A stretch of DNA of 36,286 nt from Selenomonadaceae bacterium (GTDB lineage Bacteria; Bacillota; Negativicutes; Selenomonadales; Selenomonadaceae), in the NCBI GenBank assembly GCA_017427545.1, contig JAFRSO010000086.1, positions 1 to 36,286 on the forward strand, written 5' to 3'. The notes below the pieces were generated by a model, which searched no databases, had not been told where the DNA came from, and saw only the letters and a list, made by a program, of their open reading frames with translations. Shown here one piece after another: positions 17,421 through 26,369 of this stretch (position 1 is the stretch's first letter; each line of letters opens with the position of its first letter). The translations under genes and the position numbers were made by a program.

Positions 17421-18080
17421 ATGAAAAAATTTTTGTTAATCTTGTTCCTTGCAACTTGTTCCTTGTTCCTTATAACAGGTTGCGGCGGTCAATCGCAAGA
17501 TAAAACTCCCGCTGAACCTGAAAAAAAATCCGTCGAGAAAACTCCGACCTCTTCCGCCGATAAAAAAATTCTCGTCGTATACTTCTCGCGGACGGGCGAA
17601 GAATATTCTATCGGCAAAATCACCAAGGGCAATACGGCCATCGTCGCCGATTACATTGCTCAAAAAATCGGCGCGGATACCTTCGAGATTAAAGCCGCCA
17701 CGCCTTATCCCGACGAATACGAAGCTTGCACCGAACTTGCCAAGCAGGAGCTTGAATCGAATGTCCGCCCCGCCATTGAAAAAAATATTGATAACCTTGC
17801 GCAATACGACACGATTTTTATTGGTTACCCAATCTGGTGGGGAGCCGTTCCGAGAGTTTTATTGACGTTCCTTGAAGCCAACGATTTCAGCGGCAAAACG
17901 ATTATCCCGTTTTGTACGCATGGCGGCAGCGGTCTTGCCGGCACTGAACGCGAAATTGCCGACGCCTGTCCGAACTCAAAAGTTTTATCGGGCTTGGCAA
18001 TTGTCGGGAAGACTGCTCAAAATGATTTCCCCGCCGCTCAAAAAGATGTCGACGATTGGCTTAAGACTTTGGGCTATTAA
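17421..18080 (+). CDS. Lipoprotein flavodoxin
   Basis: The 219-residue protein has a lipoprotein signal ending in LITGC (Cys21), a Lys/Pro/Ser-rich linker (residues 24-47), then a flavodoxin domain with YFSRTGEEYS, FIGYPIWWGAVPR and PFCTHGGSGLA. It is paralogous to the Tat-exported flavodoxin at 9742. A Sec-exported lipoprotein would have to bind FMN outside the cytoplasm. The stretch coding for the hydrophobic core (residues 8-17) is made of CTTGTTC-type heptamer repeats, 17441-17472, related in design to the intergenic arrays. It closes the redox island and is followed by the hairpin that overlaps the next promoter. Confidence 0.87.
   Translation: MKKFLLILFLATCSLFLITGCGGQSQDKTPAEPEKKSVEKTPTSSADKKILVVYFSRTGEEYSIGKITKGNTAIVADYIAQKIGADTFEIKAATPYPDEYEACTELAKQELESNVRPAIEKNIDNLAQYDTIFIGYPIWWGAVPRVLLTFLEANDFSGKTIIPFCTHGGSGLAGTEREIADACPNSKVLSGLAIVGKTAQNDFPAAQKDVDDWLKTLGY
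17441..17472 (+). repeat. Heptamer repeat inside the signal-peptide coding sequence
   Basis: Units CTTGTTC, CTTGCAA, CTTGTTC, CTTGTTC and a partial unit are tandem here, encoding the hydrophobic core of the lipoprotein flavodoxin signal. Because 7 is not a multiple of 3, each unit is read in a different frame. Confidence 0.75.
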
Positions 18081-18094
18081 AAAAAATTTTTTTA

Positions 18095-18136
18095 TGATAT
18101 ACTCCCCGCAACGAATTTTGAGGGGAGTAATTTTTT
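18095..18136 (+). promoter_or_regulatory. Extended -10 promoter overlapping a terminator-like hairpin
   Basis: TGATATACT (TG 18095-18096, -10 at 18098-18103) is an extended -10 element. ACTCCCC (18101-18107) pairs with GGGGAGT (18122-18128) and is followed by eight T, so transcripts entering from upstream would meet a terminator. RNA started at this promoter (near 18110) lacks the left arm. The right arm also contains the ribosome site of the next gene. Confidence 0.6.
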
Positions 18137-19168
18137 TTGAGTAACGACAATTCGACGAAGCCTAAACGTTCATTCAGAGTAATTTTCAAGATTATAAAAT
18201 TTATCGTCGCAATGGTGTTGACGTTTTTAATCTCGTTCGCCGTGACTTTGTACATGAAGAGCGATCACCCCGCCGATTATTTTAACTCCGTCGCCGACCA
18301 ATTTTTTGATGCTGACGAGGAAATTAAATCTCGCGGCGTCCCCGAAATTAAAACGCTTTTTGATGAGAAAAATAATCAGTCCTTCGACATGAAAAAATAT
18401 GACGCCGACAAAAATTCTTCCGCCGACAAAAATTCTTCTGCTGATAAAAATTCTTCTGCCGACGAAAATTCTTCCGACGATGATAAAAAAATTTCTGCCG
18501 CCGAAACTCCTCAACCTGCGCAAGCTGAAGAACTCGGATTTTTGGCGACAATCGACCGCATGACTTCCATTGAACCTGCCGTCGACGAGAAGATTAAAAC
18601 TATCCCGAATTACGTCACGATTGACGCGGTGCCGAACATTTTGCAGCAAGCCGTTGTTGCCGTCGAGGACACGCGGTTTTACACTCACAAGGGCTTTGAC
18701 ATTTTCGGGATTGCCCGCGCAATTTTCGTCAACGTCGAGGCGGGCGAAATTCAAGAGGGCGCGTCGACAATCACTCAACAGACCGTCAAAAATCTTTTCC
18801 TCACCAGCGACCAAACTTTTACTCGCAAGGCTGAAGAGTTGATTCTGTCGATGAACATGGAAAAAGATTTCAGCAAGGATAAAATTCTGGAGATTTATCT
18901 GAACGTGATTTACTTCGGCTCAAATTTTTACGGGATTTACGACGCGGCTCAAGGTTACTTCGGTAAAGAGCCTGCCGATTTGACGATAGCCGAATGTGCA
19001 ATGCTGGCCGGTCTGCCAAATGCGCCGAGTCTCTATTCTCCTTATGTTGACTTCCACCTTGCCAAGAAACGTCAACTTGTCGTTATTGACGCAATGGAAA
19101 AAGTCGGCGTCATTAACAGTCGAGAGGCGGAAAGTGCCCGCGTTGAAGAAATTATTTTGGTGCGCTGA
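18137..19168 (+). CDS. Monofunctional peptidoglycan glycosyltransferase (GT51)
   Basis: The 343-residue protein polymerises lipid II into glycan strands at the outer face of the cytoplasmic membrane. It has a basic N-terminus, one membrane helix (about residues 17-40), a long charged linker with four ADKNSS-type repeats (90-113), and a GT51 domain: VAVEDTRFYTHKGFD with catalytic Glu177, GASTITQQ (208-215), RKAEE and the ILEIYLNVIYFGSNFYG stretch. No transpeptidase domain follows, so it is monofunctional, as in MtgA. The start is TTG 18137, 8 bases after AGGGGAGT. It is the gene just upstream of the three FtsZ homologues, separated by the interspersed repeat, which suggests a division or septal role. 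Confidence 0.88.
   Translation: MSNDNSTKPKRSFRVIFKIIKFIVAMVLTFLISFAVTLYMKSDHPADYFNSVADQFFDADEEIKSRGVPEIKTLFDEKNNQSFDMKKYDADKNSSADKNSSADKNSSADENSSDDDKKISAAETPQPAQAEELGFLATIDRMTSIEPAVDEKIKTIPNYVTIDAVPNILQQAVVAVEDTRFYTHKGFDIFGIARAIFVNVEAGEIQEGASTITQQTVKNLFLTSDQTFTRKAEELILSMNMEKDFSKDKILEIYLNVIYFGSNFYGIYDAAQGYFGKEPADLTIAECAMLAGLPNAPSLYSPYVDFHLAKKRQLVVIDAMEKVGVINSREAESARVEEIILVR
18404..18475 (+). repeat. 18-bp tandem repeat, four units, in the glycosyltransferase gene
   Basis: Four 18-bp units (GCCGACAAAAATTCTTCC and variants) start at 18404, 18422, 18440 and 18458. They encode ADKNSS three times and ADENSS once in the extracytoplasmic linker. Copy-number change would stay in frame. Confidence 0.9.
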
Positions 19169-19215
19169 TTGTGAACTTTCCGGCTCTAATTTTTAGCAAT
19201 GTTGAATAAACACTT

Positions 19216-19396
19216 GAAGCCGTCAAGGATGACGGCTTCGCCCGCGCACTGAGCGTGATGCGAAGTCCGCGGGCAACGTGTGGTTGACTTCAGCCGTAAC
19301 GTTGGAATCATGAGGATTAAACGCCCCCGCGAGGCGCCTTTTCTTTTTGCTACTTTTTCTTTGGGCGAGCAAAGAAAAAGTAGTTAAACCGCAATG
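19216..19396. repeat. Interspersed repeat element, longer copy
   Basis: It begins with a 10-bp stem around AGGA (19216-19225 with 19230-19239), continues with CCCGCG/CGCGGG arms, and ends with a perfect 14-bp stem (19350-19363 with 19370-19383, loop GGCGAG). The first 40 bases recur at 33539-33579, and the AGCAAAGAAA end recurs near 33630. It encodes no credible protein, and with flanking bases fills the 271-base gap before the ftsZ cluster. Confidence 0.75.
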
Positions 19397-19439
19397 AAAA
19401 AGTCAGGCGAATTACAATTTTTTCACGGAGGGAAAGCAG

Positions 19440-20102
19440 ATGTTTGAATTCGACGAAAATACGCAAGATCAATTTGCAAAGATAAAAGTCGTCAGCGTGG
19501 GCAACGGCGGTATGCACGTCGTTAATCATATGATTGATTCGGGTTTGACGGGCGCGGAATTTATTGCTTTCAGTACAGACAAATACGGTTTGAAGATGTC
19601 GAAGGCTGATAAAAAAATTCAGCTCGGCAATTTAGTTTATGGTCTTGACAGCGGTAACAATCCTTCGCGAAGTGAACAGGCTGCGATTGAAAGTCGCGAA
19701 GAAATTTTATCGACACTGCATGGCGCGGACGCAGTTATAATCGTCGCGGGGCTTGGCGGATTTGACGGTACGGGAGCTTCACCGATTATCGCGCAATATG
19801 CAAAGGAGCTGAACGCATTGACTGTCGCGGTTGTTTCACTTCCATATAAATTTGAAGGTATCAAACGAAATGCCGGAGCTGAAGCCGCCTTGAAAAAATT
19901 ATCCGCGCAAGCCGACACCGTTATAAAAATCCGCTGCGATAAAATTTTGCAGGTCGTCGATAAAAAAACTCCGATGACGCAAGCTTTCAAGTGCGTTGAT
20001 GAAATTATGTGCCGCGCCGTAAGAAGTTTAATCGATATATTTCGAGGTGCGCTCCAAATTGACATGACGAAAAATTTTTTGAAGACAACGCCCAATGTTT
20101 GA
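19440..20102 (+). CDS. FtsZ paralogue limited to the GTP-binding half, altered signature
   Basis: The 220-residue protein aligns along its length with the N-terminal half of the neighbouring FtsZ (roughly half of positions identical; first eight residues and ribosome site the same). The tubulin/FtsZ signature GGGTGTG is GGFDGTG here (106-112), the first glycine loop GIGGGGSN is SVGNGGMH (19-26), and the NTDSQAL loop is STDKYGL. It keeps [29 protein letters not shown] and [11 protein letters not shown]. It stops just after the position of the T7 loop (ALQIDMTKNF against [10 protein letters not shown]), so the C-terminal activation domain, linker and tail are absent. The end is a clean stop, not a frameshifted remainder. 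Inference: a regulator that binds or caps FtsZ filaments. It could also be a decaying duplicate, but the preserved frame and ribosome site argue against that. Confidence 0.85.
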   Translation: MFEFDENTQDQFAKIKVVSVGNGGMHVVNHMIDSGLTGAEFIAFSTDKYGLKMSKADKKIQLGNLVYGLDSGNNPSRSEQAAIESREEILSTLHGADAVIIVAGLGGFDGTGASPIIAQYAKELNALTVAVVSLPYKFEGIKRNAGAEAALKKLSAQADTVIKIRCDKILQVVDKKTPMTQAFKCVDEIMCRAVRSLIDIFRGALQIDMTKNFLKTTPNV

Positions 20103-20115
20103 TGAAAATTTGACG

Positions 20116-20143
20116 ATTACAATTTTTTTTCATTAAGCTATGC
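20116..20143 (+). promoter_or_regulatory. Possible promoter upstream of ftsZ
   Basis: TTACAA (20116-20121), a 16-base spacer and TATGCT (20138-20143). Both boxes match the consensus at four of six positions. TAAGCT and AGCTTA around the -10 form a small inverted repeat. Weak candidate that would allow ftsZ expression apart from its upstream paralogue. Confidence 0.35.
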
Positions 20144-20192
20144 TAAACTTACACAGCTTACGTAGAAAATTTTTTTCACGGAGGGAAGGCAG

Positions 20193-21404
20193 ATGTTTGA
20201 ATTCGACGAAAATACGCTAGACCAATTCGCGAAGATAAAAGTAATCGGCATAGGCGGCGGCGGCTCAAATGCAGTCAACAGAATGATTGAATCGGGCTTG
20301 GAGGGCGTAGAATTTATTGCAGTCAATACAGATTCGCAAGCATTGTTGATGAGTAAATCGCCCAAAAGAATGCAAATCGGCGAAAAACTTACTCGCGGAC
20401 TTGGTGCCGGAGCAAGACCCGATATTGGCGAACGTGCCGCTCAAGAAAGTCGCAACGATATTTTGGAGGCTCTGCGCGGTTCGGATATGGTGTTCATAAC
20501 GGCGGGCATGGGCGGTGGTACGGGTACGGGCGCAGCTCCTGTTGTGGCGGAATGTGCCCGCGAAGTCAACGCGCTGACTGTTGCCGTTGTAACTCGCCCG
20601 TTTGCATTTGAAGGCCCCAAGCGTAAAAAAAATGCTGATATCGGTATCGAGAAGCTCAAAAAAAATGTTGACGCGATTATCACAATTCCAAACGACAGAC
20701 TGCTACAAGTCGTCGATAAGAAAACTCCGATGACTAAGGCGTTCGTCATTGCTGATGATATTTTGCGTCAAGGCGTCAAGGGCATTTCCGATTTGATTGC
20801 AGTGCCCGGCGTCATTAATCTTGACTTCGCGGACGTGCAGTCGATTATGAACAATGCCGGAGCCGCGCTGATGGGTGTCGGTGAAGCGTCAGGCGATAAT
20901 GCCGCTGTCGAGGCGGTCAAGAAAGCTATTGCCTCTCCTCTGCTTGAGACCAGTGTTGACAGTGCCCGCGGAATTTTGCTTAACTTCATGGGCGCGCAAG
21001 ATTCTCTGTCGATGATTCAAGTCAACGAGGCGTCAACGACTGTGCAAGAGGCCGCTCATCCCGACGCCGAAATTATTTGGGGCGTCAGCGTCGATGATTC
21101 GCTTGGTGATACCATTATCGTCACGATTATTGCCACGCGTTTTGGCGACGAAGAAGAAGCTCCCGCCGAACCCGTAATCCCTCAAACCAGAAATTATCCT
21201 CCGCCCGCGCCGAAATATAATCAGCCCGTCCAACAGTCTGCTCAAAATCCGCAATCTTACAATAATACTGTTCAACAGCCCTCGCAAGAGCCGCAACCTT
21301 ACAGCAGAACTTCCAAACCGAATCAGCAAGAGCCGCAGCCCACTTCAAGAAATCCCTTCCCCAATATAATTCCGGACTTTTTCAACAGGCGCAACAGACG
21401 ATGA
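20193..21404 (+). CDS. ftsZ: Cell division protein FtsZ
   Basis: This is the canonical tubulin-like GTPase of the division ring. The 403-residue product has [13 protein letters not shown] (19-31), [10 protein letters not shown] (107-116), the T7 loop NLDFAD (209-214) with both catalytic aspartates, a complete C-terminal domain to about residue 320, a Gln/Pro/Asn-rich linker (about 322-388), and a C-terminal conserved peptide with a basic end ([12 protein letters not shown]) for binding partners such as FtsA or SepF. Start ATG 20193 with GGAGGG upstream. It is not next to ftsA or other dcw genes; it sits between two degenerate FtsZ paralogues. Confidence 0.97.
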   Translation: MFEFDENTLDQFAKIKVIGIGGGGSNAVNRMIESGLEGVEFIAVNTDSQALLMSKSPKRMQIGEKLTRGLGAGARPDIGERAAQESRNDILEALRGSDMVFITAGMGGGTGTGAAPVVAECAREVNALTVAVVTRPFAFEGPKRKKNADIGIEKLKKNVDAIITIPNDRLLQVVDKKTPMTKAFVIADDILRQGVKGISDLIAVPGVINLDFADVQSIMNNAGAALMGVGEASGDNAAVEAVKKAIASPLLETSVDSARGILLNFMGAQDSLSMIQVNEASTTVQEAAHPDAEIIWGVSVDDSLGDTIIVTIIATRFGDEEEAPAEPVIPQTRNYPPPAPKYNQPVQQSAQNPQSYNNTVQQPSQEPQPYSRTSKPNQQEPQPTSRNPFPNIIPDFFNRRNRR

Positions 21405-21470
21405 CAGCTGTTAGTTGTTAGCTGCTAGCTGTTAGCTACTAGTTCCTAGTTCCTAATTACTAGTTCCTAA
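21405..21470. repeat. Heptamer repeat array between ftsZ and the third homologue
   Basis: GCTGTTA-type units change into GTTCCTA-type units. The second part nearly matches the array after groEL (around 28438-28470). Transcription can run through; no terminator is seen. Confidence 0.85.
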
Positions 21471-21483
21471 AAACGGAGGGTTG

Positions 21484-22305
21484 ATGAACGTGCTCGGAAA
21501 TAGTTTTGATAATTTTTTCGTGAAGGTTAAAGTCGTCGGCGTCAACACTGCGAGCGGCGAGAAAATTTCGGGAGGGCTTTCCGCCCTTAATTGTATGTTG
21601 GAGAAAAATTTGCCCAACGTGAATTATTTGGCGGTCGACAGGCAAGACATTAAAAATCTCGACGGTTGCAATGCCGTCCACAAATACAGATTGCTCAACA
21701 CTGATGACGAGAAAAATTTGACTGAAGCTCTTCGCGGAGGTGAAATGATTTTTATCGTGGCGGACGAGGTTTGGGAAAATATTAAAGCCGTCGCACTTAC
21801 CGCCCACTGTGCAAAAAAAATCGGCGTGCCCGTGATTTTCATTGCCGGCGGAAATTTTCTTGACGCGGAAGACGAAATTATTTTTGACGCGGTGATAAAG
21901 TTGCCGAGTAAAAATTTTGAGTTCGATTCTGCAAAGGTCGTGGAAAACTTTATTGAGGCGGTGACTTTGCCCGGTCAACCGAAAATTGACGTTAAAATAA
22001 TTTCGGAGGTCGTGAAAGATTCGGGCGCGATTGTCAGCTATGGTGAACGTGACGGAAAAAATTCTGCCGTCAAAGCCGCAAAAGCTGCCCTTGAACATGC
22101 GGAGAATTCTGCGGACAATTTCAAGGCGGCCGAAAAAATTTTATTCAACGTGACGACTTCCAAAGGAAATCTTTCGTTGGAGGAGGCTCAAAAACTTTCC
22201 AATATCTTGAAACGCCGCGCTCCAAAAGCTGAAATTTTATTTGGATTTTCAATCGACGACTGGCTCGTCGACAAAGTTAAATTCCTGCTCATCACAAAAT
22301 TCTAG
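21484..22305 (+). CDS. FtsZ-like pseudoGTPase lacking the GTP signature and tail
   Basis: The 273-residue protein follows FtsZ order: FVKVKVVGV (12-20), VNYLAVDRQD in place of [22 protein letters not shown], then where FtsZ has [13 protein letters not shown] it has DEVWENIKAVAL (94-105) with no glycine signature. The T7 loop NLDFAD is KIDVKI (167-172), losing the second aspartate. The C-terminal domain is recognisable to the end: SAVKAAKAALE, SADNFKAAEKILFNV and APKAEILFGFSIDDWL matching [16 protein letters not shown]. It ends there, with no linker or binding peptide. It should not bind or hydrolyse GTP in the usual way. The start is uncertain: ATG 21484 is only 4 bases after GGAGG, and GTG 21490 is 10 bases after. 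Its role is inferred to be modulation of FtsZ. Confidence 0.82.
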   Translation: MNVLGNSFDNFFVKVKVVGVNTASGEKISGGLSALNCMLEKNLPNVNYLAVDRQDIKNLDGCNAVHKYRLLNTDDEKNLTEALRGGEMIFIVADEVWENIKAVALTAHCAKKIGVPVIFIAGGNFLDAEDEIIFDAVIKLPSKNFEFDSAKVVENFIEAVTLPGQPKIDVKIISEVVKDSGAIVSYGERDGKNSAVKAAKAALEHAENSADNFKAAEKILFNVTTSKGNLSLEEAQKLSNILKRRAPKAEILFGFSIDDWLVDKVKFLLITKF

Positions 22306-22320
22306 AACGGAGGAGTTTTT

Positions 22321-22638
22321 ATGGATGCCAATTTGAAAATCGTACTCGACCAATATTTTGAGGGAGCCTCGAAGCTCAAGCCGAATGTCTTCGTGCCAAT
22401 TCGTGACAATCGCGTTATTGAACCGCTCGTCGACGCTTTCTTCAGCGAGACCGAACAGAGTACACTTATCCTGCCCGACAGCCAAGATATTTTGGAGGGC
22501 GATATTCTCGTCTATCCGAAGACGCGCCAATTCTGCTACATTGACGACATCCGCCACATCACCGGCAAGGGCATTTACATCGTCCACTATCATACGAAAT
22601 ATCAGCGCAAAGCTGTCACGCCCTTTGAAGCCGAATAA
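22321..22638 (+). CDS. Unknown 105-residue protein ending the ftsZ cluster
   Basis: I do not recognise this protein. It has no signal peptide or membrane segment. The N-terminal third is helical and mixed, the middle has short hydrophobic strands (NVFVPIRDNRVI, STLILPD, GDILVYP) and the end is rich in His and Tyr (IYIVHYHTKY). A strong GGAGGAG ribosome site lies before ATG 22321, 15 bases after the FtsZ-like gene, so it belongs to the same transcript and is followed by a terminator. Context makes it a candidate cell-division accessory protein. Confidence 0.75.
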   Translation: MDANLKIVLDQYFEGASKLKPNVFVPIRDNRVIEPLVDAFFSETEQSTLILPDSQDILEGDILVYPKTRQFCYIDDIRHITGKGIYIVHYHTKYQRKAVTPFEAE

Positions 22639-22657
22639 AATTTTTCGTAACCAAAAA

Positions 22658-22690
22658 CTCCCCTGCAAAATCGCGGGGGAGAATTTTTTT
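22658..22690. terminator. Bidirectional terminator between the ftsZ cluster and gyrB
   Basis: A 9-bp stem, 22658-22666 with 22673-22681, around AAAATC, has a T-run on the plus side and an A-run (T-run on the minus strand) on the other side. It serves both convergent transcripts. Confidence 0.85.
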
Positions 22691-22692
22691 GC

Positions 22693-24795
<2,103 letters not shown>

Positions 24796-24796
24796 T

Positions 24797-24829
24797 CAAA
24801 AAGCCCCTGCAAGGATTTTCCCGCAGAGG
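24797..24829 (-). terminator. Terminator of the secreted-protein gene
   Basis: On the minus strand CCTCTGC pairs with GCAGGGG (24823-24829 with 24804-24810), followed by CTTTTTG. It separates this gene from gyrB. Confidence 0.7.
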
Positions 24830-24844
24830 ACGAAAAATTTTTCA

Positions 24845-25237
24845 TCATTCCGTAACGACCCATTCTATCAAAGTATCATCTTCAGTCTTGAATTCGCCGT
24901 CGTAATTCGGCACGTTGGGAGTATCGTAAATTCTTACCGGAACTTCAACTTCCCCGTTTGCGGGAATTTCAACGTTGATATTGTCGAAGGTCGCCGCGTT
25001 TTGCCAGACCAAATTGCCCGCAGTGTCATAAATTTTTATCGAACGAATATCAATCCTTGTGACGGTCACGGGCTTATCAAGCGTGTTGCCCATTTTCGTT
25101 TGAAAGACAATTTCGTTGGTATTCGGGTAAAAATCTGCGCCCAAAAAATTAATGTAGACTTCGGCGGAAGCTTGCGGCGAGAATGAAATAAACGCCGTCA
25201 TCAACACAAACGCGAATACAGCAAAAAATTTTTTCAT
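24845..25237 (-). CDS. Secreted protein of unknown function
   Basis: The 130-residue product has a clear Sec signal (MKKFFAVFAFVLMTAFISFS, cleavage probably after QASA). The mature part looks all-beta: alternating hydrophobic strands (EIVFQTKMGN, TVTRIDIRSIKIYDTAG, EVEVPVRIYD), suggesting an Ig-like sandwich. I do not recognise the family. The ATG chosen (25237) has GGGAGG 7-8 bases upstream; an in-frame TTG seven codons earlier overlaps the ribosome site. It has its own consensus promoter and terminator, so it is a single-gene unit. Confidence 0.8.
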   Translation of the reverse strand: MKKFFAVFAFVLMTAFISFSPQASAEVYINFLGADFYPNTNEIVFQTKMGNTLDKPVTVTRIDIRSIKIYDTAGNLVWQNAATFDNINVEIPANGEVEVPVRIYDTPNVPNYDGEFKTEDDTLIEWVVTE

Positions 25238-25266
25238 AACACTGCCTCCCAAAAACAATTTTTTTT

Positions 25267-25294
25267 ATTATATTTCTCATGCGCCCGTTGTCAA
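25267..25294 (-). promoter_or_regulatory. Consensus promoter of the secreted-protein gene
   Basis: On the minus strand: perfect TTGACA (25294-25289), a 16-base spacer and perfect TATAAT (25272-25267), about 30 bases before the start codon. Confidence 0.8.
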
Positions 25295-25346
25295 GCTTTA
25301 TATGCAGGCTTTGGAGTTGTATAATATCGGCAAGGAGGTTGCAATA

Positions 25347-26291
25347 ATGGACGCAAAAATCTTGAAGGGAATGTTGTTGGGATTGGCGACGGGCGACGCT
25401 TTGGGAGTGCCTGTCGAATTTTTTTCGCGCAGAAGATTGAAGGCTGATCCGGTAAAAAATATGCGTAGCGGCGGTTCATGGGAACAAGATGCCGGTACGT
25501 GGTCGGACGATACGAGCTTGACGATTGCGGCAATGGAAAGTATTTCTCGGCGCGGGAAAATTGATTGGCAAGACATCATGGAAAATTTTTTGAGCTGGTA
25601 TGAACGCGGCGATTTTACGGCGACGGGTGAACGCTTCGACATCGGCAACACGACTCGTGCGGCGATTGTCAGATTCAGCCGAAGACTTTTGCCGCCGACC
25701 AAATGCGGTTCGACTGATGAAAATTCTAACGGCAACGGTTCGTTGATGAGGATTTTACCGGCGACGGCTTATCTTTTCGGGACGCGTGGTAAGATTGGCG
25801 TTGACGAGTTAAAAATTATTCATGAATTCTCCGCGCTCACTCACGGACACATAATCAGCCAAATTGCTTGCGGGATTTACTCACTGATAGCCGCACATCT
25901 TTTGAGCGGGAAAAATATTTCGGACGCCTTCAAACTCGGCATGAATGACGCAAAAAATTTTTACGGCACGGACGCGGCATTTAAACATTTCTCGCGGCTG
26001 TGTGATGAAAATTTTGCCGCCCTGCCCGAAGACGAAATTTACGGTTCGGGTTACGTCGTCGAGGCGTTGGAAGCGGCTTTGTGGTGTCTGCTCAACACGA
26101 ATGATTATAGAACTCTTGCGCTAAAGGCCGTCAATCTCGGCGAAGACACCGATACGACTGCGGCAGTTGCGGGAGGTTTGGCGGGAATTTTTTACGGCGT
26201 CGACGCAATCCCCGTTGAATGGCTTGACATTTTGAAACGCCGCGACTATCTGGAAAAAATTTGTGACAACTTCGCCGGAATTAGCTGTTAG
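25347..26291 (+). CDS. ADP-ribosylglycohydrolase family protein (DraG/ARH-like)
   Basis: The family removes ADP-ribose from proteins or related small molecules, using a two-metal centre. The 314-residue product has GDALGVPVEF (16-25), the metal-binding GTWSDDTSLT with D54, D55 and T56, NGNGSLMRILP, ALTHGH, and the second metal motif GEDTDTTAAVAGGLAG near the C-terminus. ATG 25347 follows AAGGAGG; the longer upstream frame includes the likely -10 (TATAAT near 25320) and is not used. No matching ADP-ribosyltransferase lies in the window. The last residues (GISC, then TAG) are encoded by the GCTGTTA-type repeat that continues past the gene. Confidence 0.88.
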   Translation: MDAKILKGMLLGLATGDALGVPVEFFSRRRLKADPVKNMRSGGSWEQDAGTWSDDTSLTIAAMESISRRGKIDWQDIMENFLSWYERGDFTATGERFDIGNTTRAAIVRFSRRLLPPTKCGSTDENSNGNGSLMRILPATAYLFGTRGKIGVDELKIIHEFSALTHGHIISQIACGIYSLIAAHLLSGKNISDAFKLGMNDAKNFYGTDAAFKHFSRLCDENFAALPEDEIYGSGYVVEALEAALWCLLNTNDYRTLALKAVNLGEDTDTTAAVAGGLAGIFYGVDAIPVEWLDILKRRDYLEKICDNFAGISC

Positions 26292-26333
26292 CTACTAGCT
26301 GTTAGTAAAAAATCCTTTATTCCTTGTTCCTTA
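26281..26333. repeat. Heptamer repeat array after the ADP-ribosylglycohydrolase
   Basis: GCTGTTA/GCTACTA units, which also supply the preceding TAG stop, change to CTTGTTC-like units just before the groESL promoter. Confidence 0.75.
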
Positions 26334-26340
26334 CCACATC

Positions 26341-26369
26341 TTGACATTTTGTTGAATTAGGATTATGAT
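26341..26369 (+). promoter_or_regulatory. groESL promoter
   Basis: Perfect TTGACA (26341-26346), a 17-base spacer and TATGAT (26364-26369). No CIRCE inverted repeat (TTAGCACTC/GAGTGCTAA) is found between it and groES. A small TCGGC/GCCGA hairpin around 26382-26396 is the only structure in the leader. Confidence 0.85.

Noticed and set aside
19310..19387. 25-codon frame starting MRIKRPREAPF inside the interspersed repeat
   Set aside because: Peptides like this are typical translations of structured intergenic repeats; there is no ribosome site and the second copy does not keep the frame.
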